A DNA stretch of 64,000 nt, taken from Polaribacter vadi (GTDB lineage Bacteria > Bacteroidota > Bacteroidia > Flavobacteriales > Flavobacteriaceae). Positions 52,412 to 61,729 of this stretch are shown here, in pieces; positions within the stretch are counted from its first letter, which is position 1, and every line of letters begins with the position of its first letter. The notes under the pieces are model-generated. The model did no database searches. It saw only the letters and a list, made by a program, of their open reading frames with translations, and was not told where the DNA came from. A program made the translations under genes and the position numbers. The DNA lies in assembly GCF_001761365.1 (NCBI RefSeq), contig NZ_CP017477.1, positions 1,324,501-1,388,500 of the forward strand, read 5' to 3'.

Positions 52412-54034
52412 TTATTTCAATCTCGATAAAGATAAATCTTTGTTGTATTGCACAATAAATAAACCTTTATTTTCAGATGTAAATTCGCTATTTCTATAAT
52501 CGAACTTTGTTTCTACTCTTGCAGACATTCCTTCTTTTAAAGTTGATTTCAAATCATTTCCAGAAGCTAATCTTATTAGAATATCATAAGTGATATCAAA
52601 ACCTTTAGTTGCATAAAAAGAAGGCAATGCATTGTTTTTGTTCAAATATTGCTTTCTAAAAACTCTTGAGGCTAAAGAAGTTTCATCAACAAAATCATCA
52701 CTTACATAGGTAAAACCAATTTTGGCTAATTTACTATTATCAATTTTGTCATAAACATCTCCTTTATCAAAAGTAAATAATTTTACAGTTGTTTCTTTTG
52801 GCAAACTAATTAAACTATTTACTACATCAGAAACGATAACCATATCATCTGTAGCTATAATGATCCAATTTTTAGTATTCGGTTTTAAAACATTTAAAAA
52901 TTTACTTTTTGCAATATATCCATTACTTGGTGTAAGTGTATAGATATTTTTAACAATTGTATCAGCTTGTTGCAAAGAATACCTCATATTTTTAATGGCT
53001 TGTATCGATTCAGATTTACCATCACTTACCATAATTATGTTTCCACCAGTAAAGTTTTCTTTAATATAATTTTCTAACTCTTCTCTAAAAACTTTTTTAT
53101 CAGGTGATGTTTTGATAATATTCGAGGCATTAAAATCGGATTGATTTTTAGAGTACACAGGAAAAATAACTGGAATATTTACATTGGAAGCAACTGTTTG
53201 TACTTCCTCAGAATATAAAGGACCAATAATTACATCGTTGCTATTTAAATTTTTATTTGAAATAATTCTGTTAATTTCATTTGTTCTTCTATCTCCAGTA
53301 TCAAAAACATTAAAGTCTATTTTAACGCCTTTTCTTCTTAAAGAATCAACAGCAATTTCTGCACCTAAATAAAAATCGGTAGCAATATTTACCAAGGCAG
53401 AATTATTTGCAAAGATTTCTTTTAAACGAGTCGAATCATTTGAATATCTTGCTGCTCTAAAAGGTAATAACAAAGCAACTTTTAAGTCTTTATTTCTTTT
53501 GATATAATCATCATAATAAACTTCATCTATGGTTACTTCTAAAGGAATTTCTTTAATTTTCAAAATCATTCCTAACTTTAAACCTTCTTTTAATTCAGGG
53601 TTTAAAAGTAATAATTCTCCTCTTGTAACATCAAAAGTTTTACCCAAGCTATAAAAAGTATCGCCTTTTTTTACTTCATAAATTACATATTTGCTTCTAA
53701 ACTCATCAGTTAAGTCAAGTTGTGTATTTAAACCATCTAAATCATTAATAGAATCTATGGTTACTTGGCTTAAGTTTTCTTTATTCTCTCTAATTCTTTT
53801 GTTAAGAAGATCCCACTTTTTTTGAGGAACTACAATGTAAGAATTTACTTTTGGTAAAGTATCCATACCAGGATTTAAACGAATTAAATCTCTAGTAGAC
53901 ATGTCCAATTTTTCAGCAATTTTACTGGCAGAATCTCCTTTTTTAACTTTATACTGAATGTATCTGTTTTGTTGTCCACAAGAAACTGTGAACGATAAAA
54001 TACACAGAAAAACAAAAAATTTTAAATGCTTCAT
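52412..54034 (-). CDS. LysM-domain lipoprotein with periplasmic-binding (amino-acid receptor-like) domain
   Basis: A 540-aa lipoprotein. I start at the ATG at 54034 (MKHLKFFVFLCILSFTVSC), which gives a clean lipobox (Cys19) and avoids overlapping guaA; an ATG at 54049 would overlap it. Two LysM modules follow (YIQYKVKKGDSASKIAEKLD at ~25-70 and YVIYEVKKGDTFYSLGKTFD at ~135-180), which bind peptidoglycan. About 200-540 is a type I periplasmic-binding fold (LKVALLLPFRAARY, NDVIIGPLYSEEV). It begins 5 nt after the guaA stop, so probably co-transcribed. It may tether a ligand-sensing domain to the wall. Confidence 0.88.
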   Translation of the reverse strand: MKHLKFFVFLCILSFTVSCGQQNRYIQYKVKKGDSASKIAEKLDMSTRDLIRLNPGMDTLPKVNSYIVVPQKKWDLLNKRIRENKENLSQVTIDSINDLDGLNTQLDLTDEFRSKYVIYEVKKGDTFYSLGKTFDVTRGELLLLNPELKEGLKLGMILKIKEIPLEVTIDEVYYDDYIKRNKDLKVALLLPFRAARYSNDSTRLKEIFANNSALVNIATDFYLGAEIAVDSLRRKGVKIDFNVFDTGDRRTNEINRIISNKNLNSNDVIIGPLYSEEVQTVASNVNIPVIFPVYSKNQSDFNASNIIKTSPDKKVFREELENYIKENFTGGNIIMVSDGKSESIQAIKNMRYSLQQADTIVKNIYTLTPSNGYIAKSKFLNVLKPNTKNWIIIATDDMVIVSDVVNSLISLPKETTVKLFTFDKGDVYDKIDNSKLAKIGFTYVSDDFVDETSLASRVFRKQYLNKNNALPSFYATKGFDITYDILIRLASGNDLKSTLKEGMSARVETKFDYRNSEFTSENKGLFIVQYNKDLSLSRLK

Positions 54035-54039
54035 ATATT

Positions 54040-55575
54040 CTATTCCCATTCTATAGTTGCAGGTGGTTTAGAGCTAATATCATACACTACTCTGTTAACA
54101 CCTTTTACTTGATTTATAATTTTGTTTGATGTTTTCTGCAAAAATTTATAAGGTAAATCTACCCAATCTGCAGTCATTCCATCTGTACTTTCTACAGCTC
54201 TTAAAGCCACAACTTTTTCGTATGTTCTTTCATCTCCCATAACTCCTACAGAGTTTACAGGTAATAACATTGCTCCAGCTTGCCAAACTTTATCATACAA
54301 ACCATCTTCTTTTAAACCGTTGATAAAAATGGCATCTACTTCTTGTAAAATTCTTACTTTTTCTGGAGTAATATCTCCTAAAATTCTAATTGCCAAACCT
54401 GGTCCTGGAAAAGGATGACGTCCTAATAATTCTTTATCAATTCCTAATGATGCTCCTACTCTTCTTACTTCATCTTTAAAAATCATTCTTAAAGGTTCCA
54501 CAATTTTCAGTTTCATAAAATCTGGCAAACCACCAACATTATGATGACTTTTAATAGTTGCAGAAGGACCACCATTTACAGAAACAGATTCAATTACATC
54601 TGGATAAATTGTACCTTGAGCCAACCATTTTACGTCTTTAATTTGATGTGCTTCATCATCAAAAACCTCTATAAACGCATTCCCAATTGCTTTTCTTTTC
54701 AATTCTGGATCACTTAGATCTTTTAAAGCTGATAAAAAACGATCTGAAGCATCTACACCTTTAACGTTTAAACCCATTCCTTGGTATTGATTCAATACAC
54801 TTTCGAACTCATTTTTACGTAATAAACCATTATTCACAAAAATACAATATAGGTTTTTACCAATTGCCTTGTGCAATAAAACTGCTGCAACAGAAGAATC
54901 TACACCTCCTGAAAGTCCTAAAACAACTTTATCATTCCCAACTTTTTCTTGAATTGCTGCAACTGTGCTATCAACAAAAGAATCTGGAGTCCAATTTTGT
55001 TCCACTTTTGCAATATCCACCAAAAAGTTTGCCAACAATTGTTTCCCATCTGTAGAATGATACACTTCTGGGTGAAATTGAATTCCGAAAGTATCTTCTC
55101 CTTCAATTTTATAAGCAGCATTTTCTACATCTGTAGTGCTTGCCAATAAAACAGCATTGGTTGGTAATTCTTTTATAGTATCTGAATGGCTCATCCAAAC
55201 TTGGCTGCCTTCCACTATATTTCTAAAGAAATTTTCGCTGGTTTTAATATATGATAAATTTGCTCTACCATATTCTCTTGTGTTAGATTCTGCTACTTTT
55301 CCACCAGAAAAATGAGCCAAATATTGTGCTCCATAACAAACTGCTAATAATGGTTTTTTGCCTTTAATTGCAGATAAATCTGGATGTAAAACGAGTTCTC
55401 CTCTCACAGAATTTGGACTTCCTGATAAAATAACAGCTTTAAAATTCTCTAAACTTTCTGGTATTTTATTGTAAGGATGAATTTCACAATAAATATTAAG
55501 TTCTCTAACTCTTCTTGCAATTAATTGCGTGTATTGAGAACCAAAATCTAAAATAAGTACGTTGTGTTGTTGCAT
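54040..55575 (-). CDS. guaA: GMP synthase (glutamine-hydrolysing)
   Basis: A 511-aa enzyme making GMP from XMP. Start chosen at the ATG at 55575 ([20 protein letters not shown]); an upstream in-frame TTG adds two residues. The class I glutamine amidotransferase domain (1-190) has the Cys nucleophile in [13 protein letters not shown] and the FHPEV His/Glu pair. The ATP pyrophosphatase P-loop SGGVDSS lies near residue 225. The C-terminal dimerisation domain ends [18 protein letters not shown]. Length is normal. Confidence 0.97.
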   Translation of the reverse strand: MQQHNVLILDFGSQYTQLIARRVRELNIYCEIHPYNKIPESLENFKAVILSGSPNSVRGELVLHPDLSAIKGKKPLLAVCYGAQYLAHFSGGKVAESNTREYGRANLSYIKTSENFFRNIVEGSQVWMSHSDTIKELPTNAVLLASTTDVENAAYKIEGEDTFGIQFHPEVYHSTDGKQLLANFLVDIAKVEQNWTPDSFVDSTVAAIQEKVGNDKVVLGLSGGVDSSVAAVLLHKAIGKNLYCIFVNNGLLRKNEFESVLNQYQGMGLNVKGVDASDRFLSALKDLSDPELKRKAIGNAFIEVFDDEAHQIKDVKWLAQGTIYPDVIESVSVNGGPSATIKSHHNVGGLPDFMKLKIVEPLRMIFKDEVRRVGASLGIDKELLGRHPFPGPGLAIRILGDITPEKVRILQEVDAIFINGLKEDGLYDKVWQAGAMLLPVNSVGVMGDERTYEKVVALRAVESTDGMTADWVDLPYKFLQKTSNKIINQVKGVNRVVYDISSKPPATIEWE

Positions 55576-55578
55576 GCG

Positions 55579-55586
55579 CAAAAATA
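55579..55586 (-). promoter_or_regulatory. Candidate -7 box abutting guaA
   Basis: The minus strand reads TATTTTTG, matching TAnnTTTG, ending only 3 nt before the guaA ATG. The start of transcription would fall on or next to the ATG, implying a leaderless mRNA. A 7-bp inverted repeat ATTTCAG (55589-55595)/CTGAAAT (55611-55617) lies just upstream and could be an operator. Confidence 0.35.
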
Positions 55587-55729
55587 GTATTTCAGATTAA
55601 ATTTTTAACACTGAAATTTATATTTTTTTGATAAATTAGAATTCGTTGCCTTTTTTGAGAATTCGTATGAATAATTTTGATGAAATAAGAATAGATAAAG
55701 GAAAGCTAAACAAATTTGGATCTAAAATA

Positions 55730-55749
55730 GATCCCGAAATAAATTCAGG
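55730..55749. repeat. REP-like fragment
   Basis: It reads GATCCCGAAATAAATTCAGG, close to a GATCCTGAAATAAATTCAGG-type repeat that I recall as common between genes in Flavobacteriia. It lies in the 235-bp gap between guaA and rpmE2, which holds no gene; small frames there overlap the rpmE2 terminator. Confidence 0.45.
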
Positions 55750-55751
55750 CC

Positions 55752-55786
55752 AAGAAAAAACTCCAACAAATACATGTTGGAGTTTT
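55752..55786 (-). terminator. Terminator of rpmE2
   Basis: A 10-bp stem AACTCCAACA/TGTTGGAGTT, 6-nt loop, followed on the minus strand by TTTTTTCTT. It lies 25 bp past the rpmE2 stop. Confidence 0.88.
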
Positions 55787-55810
55787 AAATATGTTGAAAA
55801 TTCTAAAAGA

Positions 55811-56065
55811 TTAGTCTTTTTTGAATTTTGCGTATTTGTTTTTAAATTTATCAATACGTCCTGCAGCATCAATAAGTTTAGATTTACCAGTGTAAAAAGG
55901 GTGAGAAGTTCTAGAAATCTCTAATTTTACTAAAGGATACTCAACACCATCCACTTCTAAAGTTTCTTTAGTGTCTACTGTAGATCTTGTTAAAAAAACA
56001 TCTTCATTAGACATATCTTTAAAAGCTACCATTCTGTAATTTTCTGGATGAATTCCTTTTTTCAT
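55811..56065 (-). CDS. rpmE2: 50S ribosomal protein L31, type B
   Basis: An 84-aa ribosomal protein. It starts at the ATG at 56065 ([20 protein letters not shown]), the family start; the open frame upstream to 56167 is not part of it. Type B L31 lacks the zinc-binding CxxC set of type A, as here (no cysteine), and is used when zinc is scarce or, in some Bacteroidetes, as the only L31. The C-terminus is [20 protein letters not shown]. Confidence 0.96.
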   Translation of the reverse strand: MKKGIHPENYRMVAFKDMSNEDVFLTRSTVDTKETLEVDGVEYPLVKLEISRTSHPFYTGKSKLIDAAGRIDKFKNKYAKFKKD

Positions 56066-56251
56066 TTTATAATATTTTAAATCTTTAATGTTATGTTTGC
56101 AAAGTAAAGTTGGTAAAGCCTTACTAAATTCTTTAAATAGCTTTATATTACTATTTTGAGGATGCAAATTTAACGATATTTTTTAATTTACAAATAAATA
56201 AGTTGCTTTTATTTGTAGAACTTTGAATATCTTATGTAAATCGCTCTATTT

Positions 56252-56284
56252 TGAGACCTAAAATTACATGAAGGTCTCATTTTT
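56252..56284 (+). terminator. Terminator-like hairpin with no upstream plus-strand gene
   Basis: An 8-bp stem TGAGACCT/AGGTCTCA with a 12-nt loop followed by T5. It points towards the 56306 gene and sits 22 nt before its ATG. No plus-strand gene precedes it. Another hairpin (ACAAATAA/TTATTTGT) lies at 56190-56216. It may end a short RNA or act as a leader attenuator. Confidence 0.55.
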
Positions 56285-56305
56285 AAGTACTAAATTAAAA
56301 TAATA

Positions 56306-57343
56306 ATGAAGAAAATTGCTTTTTTTACATCAATCTTAACCCTTTTTTTATTGGCAAGTTGCAGTGATGCTTATAAATTCACCTTAAATGTTCCTAAAAA
56401 AACGACTTTAAATGAAGAAATCACCATCACTTTAAAAGAGGAAAATGATAAAGTTTTAGATAATATTCAGTTTTTTGTAAATGGAAAAGAAATTGATGCT
56501 TCTGGAAATTCTATCACTTTAAATACAAACGATTTGGGTGTTGGTAAACATCAAGTTGCTGCTTTGGCTTTTTATCCAGGGAAAACAAAAAAAACAAATA
56601 ATTCTTTTGAGGTTTTTCCAAGTGAAAAATACCAAGCTTACACCTATGAAATCATAAATACATATCCTCATGACACTAAAGCCTACACACAAGGTTTGGA
56701 ATATTATAATGGCTTTTTATACGAGACTACTGGAAGAAGAGGACAATCAACTTTAAGAAAAGTGGAATTAGAAACAGGTAAAGTTCTTAAAAAAATTGAT
56801 TTAGAAAATGAATATTTTGGGGAAGGAATGACCATTTTGAACAACAAAATATATTGGTTAACTTGGGAAGCAAATAAAGGTTTTATCTATAATTTAGATA
56901 CTTTTGAAAGAGAAAAAGAATTCTCTTACAATAACAGTAAACAAGGTTGGGGTTTAACTAACAATGGTCAAGAATTAATAAAATCAGATGGAACTCATAA
57001 AATTTGGTTCTTGAATCCTGAAACGCAAAAAGAATTACGCTACATACAAGCCTATAACTACAAGCAAAAAATACCAAAACTAAACGAATTAGAATATTAC
57101 AATGGTAAAATCTATGCCAATTATTATCTAAAACCTTTAATTTCTATTATTGATGTAAAAACAGGTGCTGTAGAAGGTATTGCAAATTTATCTGGTTTGG
57201 TTAAAGAAATGCAGAAAACCCAAAATTTAGTAAAAGATGATGAAGTTTTAAACGGAATTGCTTTCGATAAAGAAAATAATCGTCTTTTTGTAACAGGTAA
57301 AAATTGGGGAAAACTTTTTGAAATCAAATTGATAAAAGAATAA
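56306..57343 (+). CDS. Glutaminyl-peptide cyclotransferase, lipoprotein
   Basis: A 345-aa protein with the lipobox LLASC (Cys19). Residues ~25-105 form a short Ig-like beta domain. About 110-345 is a five-bladed propeller of the plant-type glutaminyl cyclase family (INTYPHDTKAYTQGLEYYNG, LYETTGRRGQSTLRKVELET, YWLTWEANKGFIYNLDTFE, LNGIAFDKENNRLFVTGKNW), which turns N-terminal glutamine into pyroglutamate. Probably in the periplasm or outer membrane. Confidence 0.92.
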   Translation: MKKIAFFTSILTLFLLASCSDAYKFTLNVPKKTTLNEEITITLKEENDKVLDNIQFFVNGKEIDASGNSITLNTNDLGVGKHQVAALAFYPGKTKKTNNSFEVFPSEKYQAYTYEIINTYPHDTKAYTQGLEYYNGFLYETTGRRGQSTLRKVELETGKVLKKIDLENEYFGEGMTILNNKIYWLTWEANKGFIYNLDTFEREKEFSYNNSKQGWGLTNNGQELIKSDGTHKIWFLNPETQKELRYIQAYNYKQKIPKLNELEYYNGKIYANYYLKPLISIIDVKTGAVEGIANLSGLVKEMQKTQNLVKDDEVLNGIAFDKENNRLFVTGKNWGKLFEIKLIKE

Positions 57344-57456
57344 TAAAGTCTTTATTTTATAGTTTTATTTTATATCATTAATATAATGTCTGGTTACGCA
57401 ATGTCAAAACCTAAATTAACTTTTCAACTCTAATCAATTATACAGAAAACATTTAT

Positions 57457-58965
57457 ATGCGTTATTTTATTACTTTTATTATTTGTGCTGTTTTAATTTC
57501 GATGAGTTCTTGTAGAAAAGATTTCTCTACAATTCCTAATTTCGGAAGTTTAGAATTCTCTAAAGACACTGTTTTTTTAGACACTATTTTCACCAATATT
57601 GGTTCTGCAACCTATAATTTAAAAGTTTATAATCGAGGAAATAAAGCTATTACAATTCCTAAAATTGCTTTAGAAAACGGAACCTCATCTAACTACAGAT
57701 TAAATGTTGATGGAATTCCTGGTAAAGAATTTAACGATATTGATATTCTTGGTAAAGACAGTCTTTTTATTTTTGTTGAAACAACCATTGATGTTAACAC
57801 CACAACAGACCCATTATATACAGACAGAATTTTGTTTGATACTGGAAGCAATCAACAAGATGTAGATTTGGTAACTTTAGTGCAAGATGCCAATTTTATT
57901 TTTCCTGACAGAAACCCAATATCAATGAAAATTGATAGTTTAACTTTTGATGGACAACCAACCACTATTAAAGGTAGGTTTCTAACAGATGCTGAATTGA
58001 CAATTACCAACTCAAAACCAACAGTTATCTATGGTTATGCAGCTGTTCCAGCCAACAAAACATTAACAATTGAAGCAGGTTCAAAAGTTTATTTTCATAG
58101 CAATTCTGGTTTAATCGTAGATAACAAATCAACTTTAAAAGTAAATGGAACTTTAGCTGAAAAAGTAACGTTTGAAGGCGATCGATTAGAAAATAGATTT
58201 AGCCAAACTCCAGGTCAATGGGGTACAATTTGGATGCGTGCAGGAAGTAAAGAGAATGAAGTACATCATGCACAAATAAGAAACGGAATTATTGGTATTT
58301 TAATAGATAGTATTGGGTCTACTTCTACTCCAACTTTAAAATTACAGAACACTGAAATTTACAACCATTCTAACTTTGGTATTTTGGCAAGAGAAACTAA
58401 TATTGAAGGCCATAATGTTGTAATTGGTTCTGCAGGACAAGCTTCTTTAGCTGCCACAATTGGCGGAACTTATAATTTTACACATAGCACTTTTGCCAAT
58501 TTTTGGAATAATGGCATTCGTCAATTACCAGCTGTTTTAGTGAATAATTTCTTTATTTATAATGATGCAAATGGTCAAGAAATTACAGAAACAAGAGATT
58601 TAAAAGCGGCTAATTTTACCAATTGTATTTTTGATGGCAACAATAATATTGAATTTATTTTAGATAAAGTTGATGGTGGTCTTTTTAATTATAACATTAG
58701 CAATTGTATGATATCTTTTATAGATGCTAACAATTCTTTTGCAGGAAATATTGAAATGGATATTTTAAATAACAGCAATTATCAAGATATTATCTTAAAT
58801 GGATTTGCTAATTTTAAAAATACTCAAAATGAAGATTTTATTATTGGCCAAGATTCTGATGCCATCAACAAAGCAAAAGCAACACAGTTTAATTTAGATA
58901 TATTAGGTGTTGACAGAACTGTAAATCCAGCTATTGGTGCTTATCAAAGTATTATTTTTGATTAA
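57457..58965 (+). CDS. Right-handed beta-helix lipoprotein
   Basis: A 502-aa lipoprotein (SMSSC, Cys19). The N-terminal ~130 residues resemble choice-of-anchor D/Ig-like modules (DTIFTNIGSATYNLKVYNRG). About 190-430 is rich in short strands with Asn ladders (GTIWMRAGSKENEVHHAQIR, NHSNFGILARETNIEGHNVV), a parallel beta-helix pattern. The C-terminus GVDRTVNPAIGAYQ is the usual end of such proteins. Ligand or substrate unknown. It follows the cyclotransferase gene by 113 bp. Confidence 0.82.
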   Translation: MRYFITFIICAVLISMSSCRKDFSTIPNFGSLEFSKDTVFLDTIFTNIGSATYNLKVYNRGNKAITIPKIALENGTSSNYRLNVDGIPGKEFNDIDILGKDSLFIFVETTIDVNTTTDPLYTDRILFDTGSNQQDVDLVTLVQDANFIFPDRNPISMKIDSLTFDGQPTTIKGRFLTDAELTITNSKPTVIYGYAAVPANKTLTIEAGSKVYFHSNSGLIVDNKSTLKVNGTLAEKVTFEGDRLENRFSQTPGQWGTIWMRAGSKENEVHHAQIRNGIIGILIDSIGSTSTPTLKLQNTEIYNHSNFGILARETNIEGHNVVIGSAGQASLAATIGGTYNFTHSTFANFWNNGIRQLPAVLVNNFFIYNDANGQEITETRDLKAANFTNCIFDGNNNIEFILDKVDGGLFNYNISNCMISFIDANNSFAGNIEMDILNNSNYQDIILNGFANFKNTQNEDFIIGQDSDAINKAKATQFNLDILGVDRTVNPAIGAYQSIIFD

Positions 58966-58973
58966 AATACGTT

Positions 58974-59010
58974 AAAAAAACCTCAAAGGCTTTGAAAACC
59001 TTTGAGGTTT
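58974..59010 (-). terminator. Terminator of the amidohydrolase gene
   Basis: A perfect 12-bp stem AAACCTCAAAGG/CCTTTGAGGTTT; on the minus strand it runs into T7. It lies just past the 59020 stop. Confidence 0.85.
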
Positions 59011-59019
59011 AAATATAAT

Positions 59020-60294
59020 TTATTGCTTAAAAACAACTCCATCTTTCATTACAAAAACAACGTTTTCCATTGTTGAAATATTCTTTGTAGGATCATCATT
59101 GACAGCAATAATATCTGCTAAAAAACCTTTTTTAACTTGCCCAACTTCATCTTCCATTTTTAATAACATTGCATTTGTAATGGTTGCAGATTGCAAAGCT
59201 TCTATTGCAGGCATTCCAGCTTCTACCATAAAAGAAAACTCTTTTCCATTATTACCATGTGCAAAAACACCAGCATCTGTTCCAAAGGCAATTCCTACAC
59301 CTTTTTTATAAGCTTTTGCAAAAGTTCCTTGAATTTGTGGCCCAACAGCCAAAGCTTTTGGCACAACAATATCTGGGTAAAAACCTTTAATTTTCGCTTT
59401 CTCTTCTACTTCTTTTCCTGCAGTAATTGTTGGCACTAAATACGCATCATGTTTAATCATCAATTCCATGGTTTTATCACTCATATAAGTGCCATGTTCA
59501 ATTGTTTTTACACCACCAATAATAGCTCTTTGCATACCTTCATCTCCATGTGCATGAGCAGCAACATGCATTCCATAATCCTTTGCAGTATCGCAAATTA
59601 CTTTTACTTCTTCTATTGTAAATTGTGGATTATCTCCTGATTTGGCAACACTTAACACACCACCAGTTGCAGTAATTTTTATACAATCTGCGCCATTTTT
59701 ATAACGTTGTCTAACTGCTTTTTTTGCATCTTCTATAGAATTTACAACCCCTTCTTTTGGTCCAGGATCTCCAATTAAATTTCTACTACTTCCATTTGTT
59801 GGATCTGCATGACCACCAGTTGTTGCTAAAGATTTACCAGCAGTAAAAACTCTTGGTCCAGGAATTTTACCAGCATTAATGGCATTTCTAATAGATATAT
59901 TTACACCTGTTCCTCCTAAATCTCTAACAGTTGTAAAGCCATTTAACAACGTAGTTTTAGCAAAGCCTACAGAATTAAAAGCAACATCTGCTTCATTTAA
60001 AATATAACCTTCTATTCTTGTTCTGGCAGAAAATTCTTGCTCAATATGAACATGCATATCAATTAAACCTGGCATCACAACCTTATCTCGTAAATCGATT
60101 AAAGTTCCGCCTTTTGGCATGATGTAACCATCTTTTACATCAATAATTTTATTTTCTTTGACTAAAATTGTCTTTTCAGTGCTAATTTTTCCTGATTTTG
60201 TATCAATCAATTTTCCACATAAAATATAAGTGGTTTGTGCTACAATGTTGTGAAGACAAAAAATTGCTAAAAAAAGTAGAATTGTTTTTTTCAT
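59020..60294 (-). CDS. Secreted amidohydrolase family protein
   Basis: A 424-aa metal-dependent hydrolase with a signal peptide (LFLAIFCLHNIVAQ). The TIM-barrel metal site starts with HVH in VMPGLIDMHVHIEQ. Later ligands are KITATGG (the lysine likely carbamylated), HVAAHAHGDEGM, EHGTYM and GTDAG. It resembles imidazolonepropionase-like and Xaa-Pro dipeptidase amidohydrolases; substrate not predictable. Single gene. Confidence 0.9.
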   Translation of the reverse strand: MKKTILLFLAIFCLHNIVAQTTYILCGKLIDTKSGKISTEKTILVKENKIIDVKDGYIMPKGGTLIDLRDKVVMPGLIDMHVHIEQEFSARTRIEGYILNEADVAFNSVGFAKTTLLNGFTTVRDLGGTGVNISIRNAINAGKIPGPRVFTAGKSLATTGGHADPTNGSSRNLIGDPGPKEGVVNSIEDAKKAVRQRYKNGADCIKITATGGVLSVAKSGDNPQFTIEEVKVICDTAKDYGMHVAAHAHGDEGMQRAIIGGVKTIEHGTYMSDKTMELMIKHDAYLVPTITAGKEVEEKAKIKGFYPDIVVPKALAVGPQIQGTFAKAYKKGVGIAFGTDAGVFAHGNNGKEFSFMVEAGMPAIEALQSATITNAMLLKMEDEVGQVKKGFLADIIAVNDDPTKNISTMENVVFVMKDGVVFKQ

Positions 60295-60362
60295 TTGTTT
60301 GATTTTAATTCTTAAATGTATGAAATTTTAAGTAATTTGGTACTTCAAAATTTTTTAATTAA

Positions 60363-61043
60363 ATGAAAAACGTTGTTATAACAGGAACTAGTAGAGGAAT
60401 TGGTTTTGAATTGGCAAAATTGTTTGCAGATAAAGGCCATAATGTTTTGGCAATTTCTAGAAATACAGCTCCTTTAAAGACTGTAAATCATCAAAATATA
60501 ACGTTGCTTTCTGTTGATCTTTCTATAAATTCTGATGTAAAAAAAGTAGCAGATTTCATCAAAAATAATTGGAAAACAGTTGATATTTTAATCAATAATG
60601 CAGGAAAACTCATCAACAAACCTTTTACAGAATTAACTTCGGATGATTTTTTAGAAGTGTATAAAGTGAATGTTTTTGGAGTAGCGGAATTGACGAAAAA
60701 TTTAATTCCGTTTTTACAAAAAGGAAGTCATGTTGTAACGATTAGTTCTATGGGTGGCGTTCAAGGAAGTATGAAATTTCCTGGTTTAGCAGCATATTCA
60801 TCAGCAAAAGGAGCAGTTATTACGTTATCAGAATTATTAGCAGAAGAATACAAAGAACAACAAATTTCCTTTAATGTTTTGGCTTTAGGAGCTGTACAAA
60901 CAGAAATGTTAGCAGAAGCTTTTCCTGATTATAAAGCACCTTTATCTGCAGTAGAAATGGCAAATTATATTTTTGATTTTTCTACAACAGGAAATAAATT
61001 TTATAATGGGAAGGTTTTGGAGGTTTCATCAACAACACCATAA
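60363..61043 (+). CDS. Short-chain dehydrogenase/reductase
   Basis: A 226-aa SDR enzyme. The NAD(P)-binding GTSRGIGFELA is at residues 8-18, NNAG in ILINNAGKLIN at ~78-81, and the catalytic Ser and YxxxK in VVTISSMGG and YSSAKGAVI (~143-147). SRNTA after strand 2 suggests NADP preference. Substrate unknown. It is 68 bp after the divergent amidohydrolase start. Confidence 0.9.
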   Translation: MKNVVITGTSRGIGFELAKLFADKGHNVLAISRNTAPLKTVNHQNITLLSVDLSINSDVKKVADFIKNNWKTVDILINNAGKLINKPFTELTSDDFLEVYKVNVFGVAELTKNLIPFLQKGSHVVTISSMGGVQGSMKFPGLAAYSSAKGAVITLSELLAEEYKEQQISFNVLALGAVQTEMLAEAFPDYKAPLSAVEMANYIFDFSTTGNKFYNGKVLEVSSTTP

Positions 61044-61045
61044 TT

Positions 61046-61084
61046 CAGTTGGCAGTAAAAAAAGTTAGCAGTACTCAGTAGTAA
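61046..61084. repeat. Degenerate CAGT/AGCAGT-rich repeat
   Basis: A short string of imperfect repeats (CAGTTGGCAGT, GTTAGCAGTACTCAGTAGT) directly after the SDR stop codon, similar in style to the heptamer array at 8816. Confidence 0.5.
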
Positions 61085-61101
61085 ATAAGTAGATTTAAAT
61101 A

Positions 61102-61692
61102 TTGAATTCAAATTACCAAAATTTTGTTCCACCTAAAGCAATTCCATTTGTTCAATTTTTAATTGATGCACATTCTTTTGATTTATTAATTGTAAATCAA
61201 CGCCAAACAAAACATGGCGATTTTAGAAAGTTGCCTAATGGGAAATATCAAATAACAGTTAACAACAACCTGAACAAACATCAATTTTTATTAACGTTAG
61301 TGCATGAAATTGCACATCATGTTACACATCAAAAATTCGGGAGAGTTCAGCCTCATGGACAAGAATGGAAAAAAGTTTTTCAGCATTTAATGTTGCCTTT
61401 TTTACGCCTAGAGATTTATCCGAAAGAAATGATTGGTCATTTAGCAAACTACTTAAAAAACCCAAAAGCAAGCACAGATTCTGATGTAAAACTTTCGTTG
61501 GCTTTAAGAGGAAATATCGCTGAGGAAGGTAAGAATTTTATTTTCTCACTTCCTTTCGGAACTTTATTCATTTTTAAAAATGCAGTTTATAAAAGAGGAA
61601 ATATAAGAAGAACAAGAATTGAATGTTTAGAAATGAAGACTAAAAAAGTATATCTTTTTAATCAAAATGTGGAAGTAAAATTATACGAATAA
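61102..61692 (+). CDS. SprT-like zinc metalloprotease domain protein
   Basis: A 196-aa soluble protein. The zinc site HEIAHH lies in TLVHEIAHHVTHQKFGRVQP, with a later HGQEWKKVF typical of SprT/Spartan-like domains. Translation must begin with the TTG at 61102, since the conserved N-terminus (FVPPKAIPFVQFLIDAHSFD) has no ATG ahead of it. The C-terminal zinc ribbon of many SprT proteins is absent. May cleave DNA-protein crosslinks; role unproven. Confidence 0.88.
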   Translation: MNSNYQNFVPPKAIPFVQFLIDAHSFDLLIVNQRQTKHGDFRKLPNGKYQITVNNNLNKHQFLLTLVHEIAHHVTHQKFGRVQPHGQEWKKVFQHLMLPFLRLEIYPKEMIGHLANYLKNPKASTDSDVKLSLALRGNIAEEGKNFIFSLPFGTLFIFKNAVYKRGNIRRTRIECLEMKTKKVYLFNQNVEVKLYE

Positions 61693-61729
61693 TTTTTACC
61701 TCCACATAAATCATCAATCTAAAAAAAAG

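Noticed and set aside
55636..55924. Two small open frames on opposite strands between guaA and rpmE2
   Set aside because: They run through the rpmE2 terminator, a REP-like repeat and the rpmE2 coding region antisense; no start context or homology.
56066..56167. Longer L31 reading frame starting at 56167
   Set aside because: Type B L31 proteins begin at MKKGIHP; the 34 extra residues are untranslated leader.
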